Below are positions 62,601 through 64,000 of a stretch of DNA of 64,000 nucleotides, piece by piece (the first letter of the stretch is position 1; each line of letters begins with the position of its first letter). Both the position numbers and the translations under genes were made by a program. Source of the stretch: UBA5078 sp033721235 (lineage in GTDB: Bacteria > Pseudomonadota > Gammaproteobacteria > Pseudomonadales > Pseudohongiellaceae). The notes beneath the pieces are model-generated. The model was not told the DNA's origin and searched no databases. It saw nothing but the letters and a program-made list of their open reading frames with translations. The stretch is from NCBI GenBank assembly GCA_033721235.1, contig JAWWAY010000005.1, forward strand, positions 1 to 64,000, given 5' to 3'.

Positions 62601-63297
62601 GACTAGCATCCAATACGGCTTCGGTCGTGTAGATCGCATCACCGTAGAAGTCCACTCCATGCTCATCGAGACGTAACACATTAAGCTCGACCCCAAGCTC
62701 TTGCGCACGAAAATAGGCCGAAACGTCATAGGTAATAATGGCATCGGCCTCGCCTCGCACAAGGACATCCACGGAAGCATCGGCCTCGACAAAATTAAGA
62801 CTGGACGGCTCAATACCTGCCACATGCATCATGGTTCGCAACTGAACACGCCTAAAATTGTCTTTTAAGCCAGCAATTCTTAGATTAGCCAGCGCTGCGG
62901 GAGACTCTATATTAGTATCCGATAGGCTAAACACAGCAATTGGAGAACGCTGAAAGATGGGGCTCAGCACCACGAAAGGCTGCCCCATACCGCGACTAAT
63001 CAAAGCTTCTTGGCCACCTATGCCGAAGTCCGCGCTACCATTTAAGAGCTCGTCTTGTGGCGCGCTATAATTCCCCTGAGCGTCATAGGCTGAGCGTATC
63101 TCAACATCCAAGCCCTCCTCAGCATAATAGCCTTGCCATTGGGCCGCATAATACCCGGCAAACTGGAACTCATGCTCCCAGCTCAGTTGCAATACGATAG
63201 GGCTGCTCTGCTGAGCAAAAGCACTCACACAGGCACCGGCTGCCAGCACAAAGGCGAGCCCTGCAAGCTTCACTGCTTTTCCTATGCTCCATTGCAT
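59662..63297 (-). CDS. NMT1/THI5-CHASE-PAS-GGDEF-EAL sensor (c-di-GMP)
   Basis: A 1211-residue inner-membrane protein. Signal peptide about 1-28. The NMT1/THI5-like periplasmic binding domain (about 30-320) has QLSWEHEFQFAGYYAAQWQG and YYAEEGLDVE. A membrane segment lies near 345, CHASE-like sensor about 395-600, and a second segment about 640. PAS_3 is about 670-790, GGDEF about 795-960 and EAL about 965-1211. The GGDEF motif reads SGDEF (YSGDEFIVLL), a form compatible with activity. The EAL motif is intact (CEALIRWRR) with DDFGTGYSSL and KIDKSFV. Both synthesis and hydrolysis of c-di-GMP are therefore possible. The NMT1 domain binds pyrimidine or riboflavin-like ligands in relatives. It ends 73 bases before the receptor gene. 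Confidence 0.9.
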   Translation of the reverse strand: MQWSIGKAVKLAGLAFVLAAGACVSAFAQQSSPIVLQLSWEHEFQFAGYYAAQWQGYYAEEGLDVEIRSAYDAQGNYSAPQDELLNGSADFGIGGQEALISRGMGQPFVVLSPIFQRSPIAVFSLSDTNIESPAALANLRIAGLKDNFRRVQLRTMMHVAGIEPSSLNFVEADASVDVLVRGEADAIITYDVSAYFRAQELGVELNVLRLDEHGVDFYGDAIYTTEAVLDASPETVRKFVRASLKGWLYALENPLEIADRISTELPRYIYQYNDVVAYNRYFAERINDYVYYPSVPLGHNQLERWEYAYSLLEQQGLVNEPFPVSDVYYYPIEFSQDPPERYPAWVLVVSSLTLAVLVIAFFRSKFLALMLLIPVLYLLLEQMIEQRYKNLVLEEQRLGVREVLGNIRYQLESQLSNNLSLINSLAAFIAANPDYSDSEFTTYAAVIVDRDPALINLAAAPDLVVTNIYPLEGNEAALGLNYRMNAEQMPAIDRMIRTEAMVLAGPVDLVQGGKAFIGRAPVYIDNEAGDQTLWGIVSAPIDETAVYAASDVFQPQLGLDIAIRGRDGLGADGDVFFGREQIFNNPEAVIMPVVIGGGTWQLGAVSYSNALQGNFVIPALRFAAFLAAALTLVAVFLRRTVLLREHRYEQLIFRNEQFLREVEAVSKVGGWRLDSEQVFTEMSLQCRAILGLEGENDSVTLESVCELFTPSTRDVISELMGNSLLHSDDFDTEIHLKKLDGQEMWLHIRGEVLALPRGKVELIGAIQDITKEKEADSLIEYQANFDSLTGLANRSLFRDRLELALAEAKRFSSKLAVLFIDLDNFKSVNDNLGHDVGDEVLIETSKRISDCVEVGSTVARYSGDEFIVLLTDIFSEVDVSRTVERIVTSVAEPYRLQMHQIYCGVSIGIAFFPDDAEDSDTIIIKADQAMYEVKNSGRNGWQFFTEEMQRKSEKRHDLFNELVAALNRDELEVFYQPIICPYSMRVAGCEALIRWRRADGGFVSPDEFIPLAEESGLVIRIDSLVLAKAKSFVSSLNDKLGLNLNLSVNASARLFHMRDDSSQVWFDEIKKPSNVPISIEITERVLVEDADRARSVLSELSEAGVRISIDDFGTGYSSLSYLSRFPVQGMKIDKSFVSKIGLLKTEESLIETMLLMAEKLDISVVAEGVETQQQLDFLKNAKCDLVQGYYLGKPMPEAEFRDFVKASSEKA

Positions 63298-63375
63298 GAT
63301 TTATTAACTCAACAAAATACTTAAATCTCTTGAATAGGTTTCGCCTCAAGCATTCTCGATTCGGCTTGATCAAGC

Positions 63376-64000
63376 TTATATATCGACCACCTCTACTCGA
63401 TCAACATTTTGGAACCCTCGAGGCAGTTTATTTCCTCGTCGCCCCCGCTCACCTCGATAATGCTCGAGATCGGCCTGCTTCAGCGTCAAATGACGACGCC
63501 CGGCATAGACGGTTAAGGCCTGCTTGGCGCCAAGGACGGCCAGAGCAACCACAAACTCAATGCGTTCACTGACCCTTGCGCTTGGAATGCTAATGATTTT
63601 ATTGCCCTTCCCGCGAGCCAATTCAGGCAGCTCCTTCAGAGCAAACAAGAGCATTCTACCTTCGTTGCTGATAGCCACGACCTGATCTTCCTCGTAGCTT
63701 GTAATCATAGAGGGGAGTAATACCTTACTACCCGCTGGCAACTTCAATACGTTCTTTCCCGACTTATTCTTGGACTGCAAATCAGCTACTGAGGCCACAA
63801 ATCCATACCCCGCATCGCTAGCCAAGAGCACTTTTTGTTTCTCATCAGCCATAATGACGCCCTCAAAGCTGGCACCAGACTCAGGCGTCAAACGCCCTGT
63901 CAGCGGCTCTCCCTGCCCTCTAGCTGAAGGCAAAGTATGGGCTGCAAGCGAGTAGGTTCTACCGGTAGAGTCGAGGAAGATGGCATTCTGGTTCGACTTA
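63376..64000 (-). CDS. parC: DNA topoisomerase IV subunit A (C-terminal part, cut by the window edge)
   Basis: The frame is open from the stop at 63376 to the window edge at 64000, so the gene start lies beyond. About 208 C-terminal residues are seen: the beta-pinwheel DNA-binding domain with FLDSTGRTYSLAAHTLPSAR and the classical PSARGQGEPLTGRL, a GyrA-box-like feature of ParC. The TTG at 63933 is internal, not a start. With ParE it decatenates chromosomes. It is upstream of the NMT1-type sensor on the same strand, with a 78-base gap. Confidence 0.93.
   Translation of the reverse strand, partial: KSNQNAIFLDSTGRTYSLAAHTLPSARGQGEPLTGRLTPESGASFEGVIMADEKQKVLLASDAGYGFVASVADLQSKNKSGKNVLKLPAGSKVLLPSMITSYEEDQVVAISNEGRMLLFALKELPELARGKGNKIISIPSARVSERIEFVVALAVLGAKQALTVYAGRRHLTLKQADLEHYRGERGRRGNKLPRGFQNVDRVEVVDI

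Noticed and set aside
63364..63375. Perfect palindrome GCTTGATCAAGC just after parC
   Set aside because: No loop, so not a terminator; a 12-base palindrome alone is too short to claim an operator.
1..64000. tRNA, rRNA, CRISPR array, insertion sequence, prophage
   Set aside because: No cloverleaf-like intergenic sequence, no regularly spaced repeats, no transposase or phage genes seen in any reading frame.

Overview
The window looks like chromosomal DNA of a free-living, probably marine, gammaproteobacterium with a Pseudomonas-type gene order. The order hemB, trxA, rho, ubiD, the block hemCDXY divergent from argH, the run lptM-lysA-dapF-DUF484, and gshB divergent from a pilG-like gene with tonB, yqgE, ruvX, pilT and yggS following, are all arrangements known from Pseudomonas and relatives. 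Genes that accompany them in Pseudomonas (ppk/ppx, algZR, xerC, pyrRBC, pilI/pilJ) are missing here, so I infer a relative such as a Cellvibrionales-like lineage rather than Pseudomonas itself. I see no rRNA, tRNA, CRISPR array or insertion sequence.

Layout. 1-14 kb: housekeeping genes: dsbB, a TVP38-flavin reductase fusion, hemB, trxA, rho with a long leader, ubiD, the heme operon hemCDXY, argH and a DegS/HtrA-type protease. 14-21 kb: an arsenic island in two halves. The first is an ArsJ-associated GAPDH with ArsJ, which together make and export 1-arseno-3-phosphoglycerate. The second is a radical SAM enzyme, an ArsM methyltransferase and an ArsC arsenate reductase. Between them lie an opposite-strand secreted hydrolase, the 3' remnant of a LysR regulator and a secreted tectonin-like protein. 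21-30 kb: an AEC permease, a Spy/CpxP-like protein, an ABC-F ATPase, a CpxRA-like two-component pair and a Gld-type ABC exporter. 30-37 kb: lptM (only 35 codons), lysA, dapF, DUF484, a PIG-L deacetylase, two family 2 glycosyltransferases and a membrane protein.

37-50 kb: surface motility and signalling. It holds a cut-down Pil-Chp system (ChpA-like histidine kinase with no CheW or receiver domain, plus two stand-alone receivers), gshB, tonB, yqgE, ruvX, pilT, yggS, a FimX-like REC-PAS-GGDEF-EAL protein with degenerate motifs, and a membrane protein with a degenerate nucleotidyl-cyclase-like domain. 50-57 kb: a compact signalling island of two convergent response-regulator/kinase pairs, a small membrane protein and a GNAT acyltransferase. 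Neither regulator shows a recognisable DNA-binding domain, and the central intergenic region carries repeated operator-like motifs. 57-63 kb: a TonB-dependent receptor paired with a 1211-residue protein that fuses an NMT1/THI5 ligand-binding domain to CHASE, PAS, GGDEF and EAL domains. The window ends inside parC.

The least understood parts, and the best candidates for undescribed biology, are the radical SAM/ArsM/ArsC unit, the 50-57 kb signalling island, the NMT1-c-di-GMP sensor with its receptor, and the reduced Pil-Chp cluster. All functional statements come from reading the sequence; no database search was possible.
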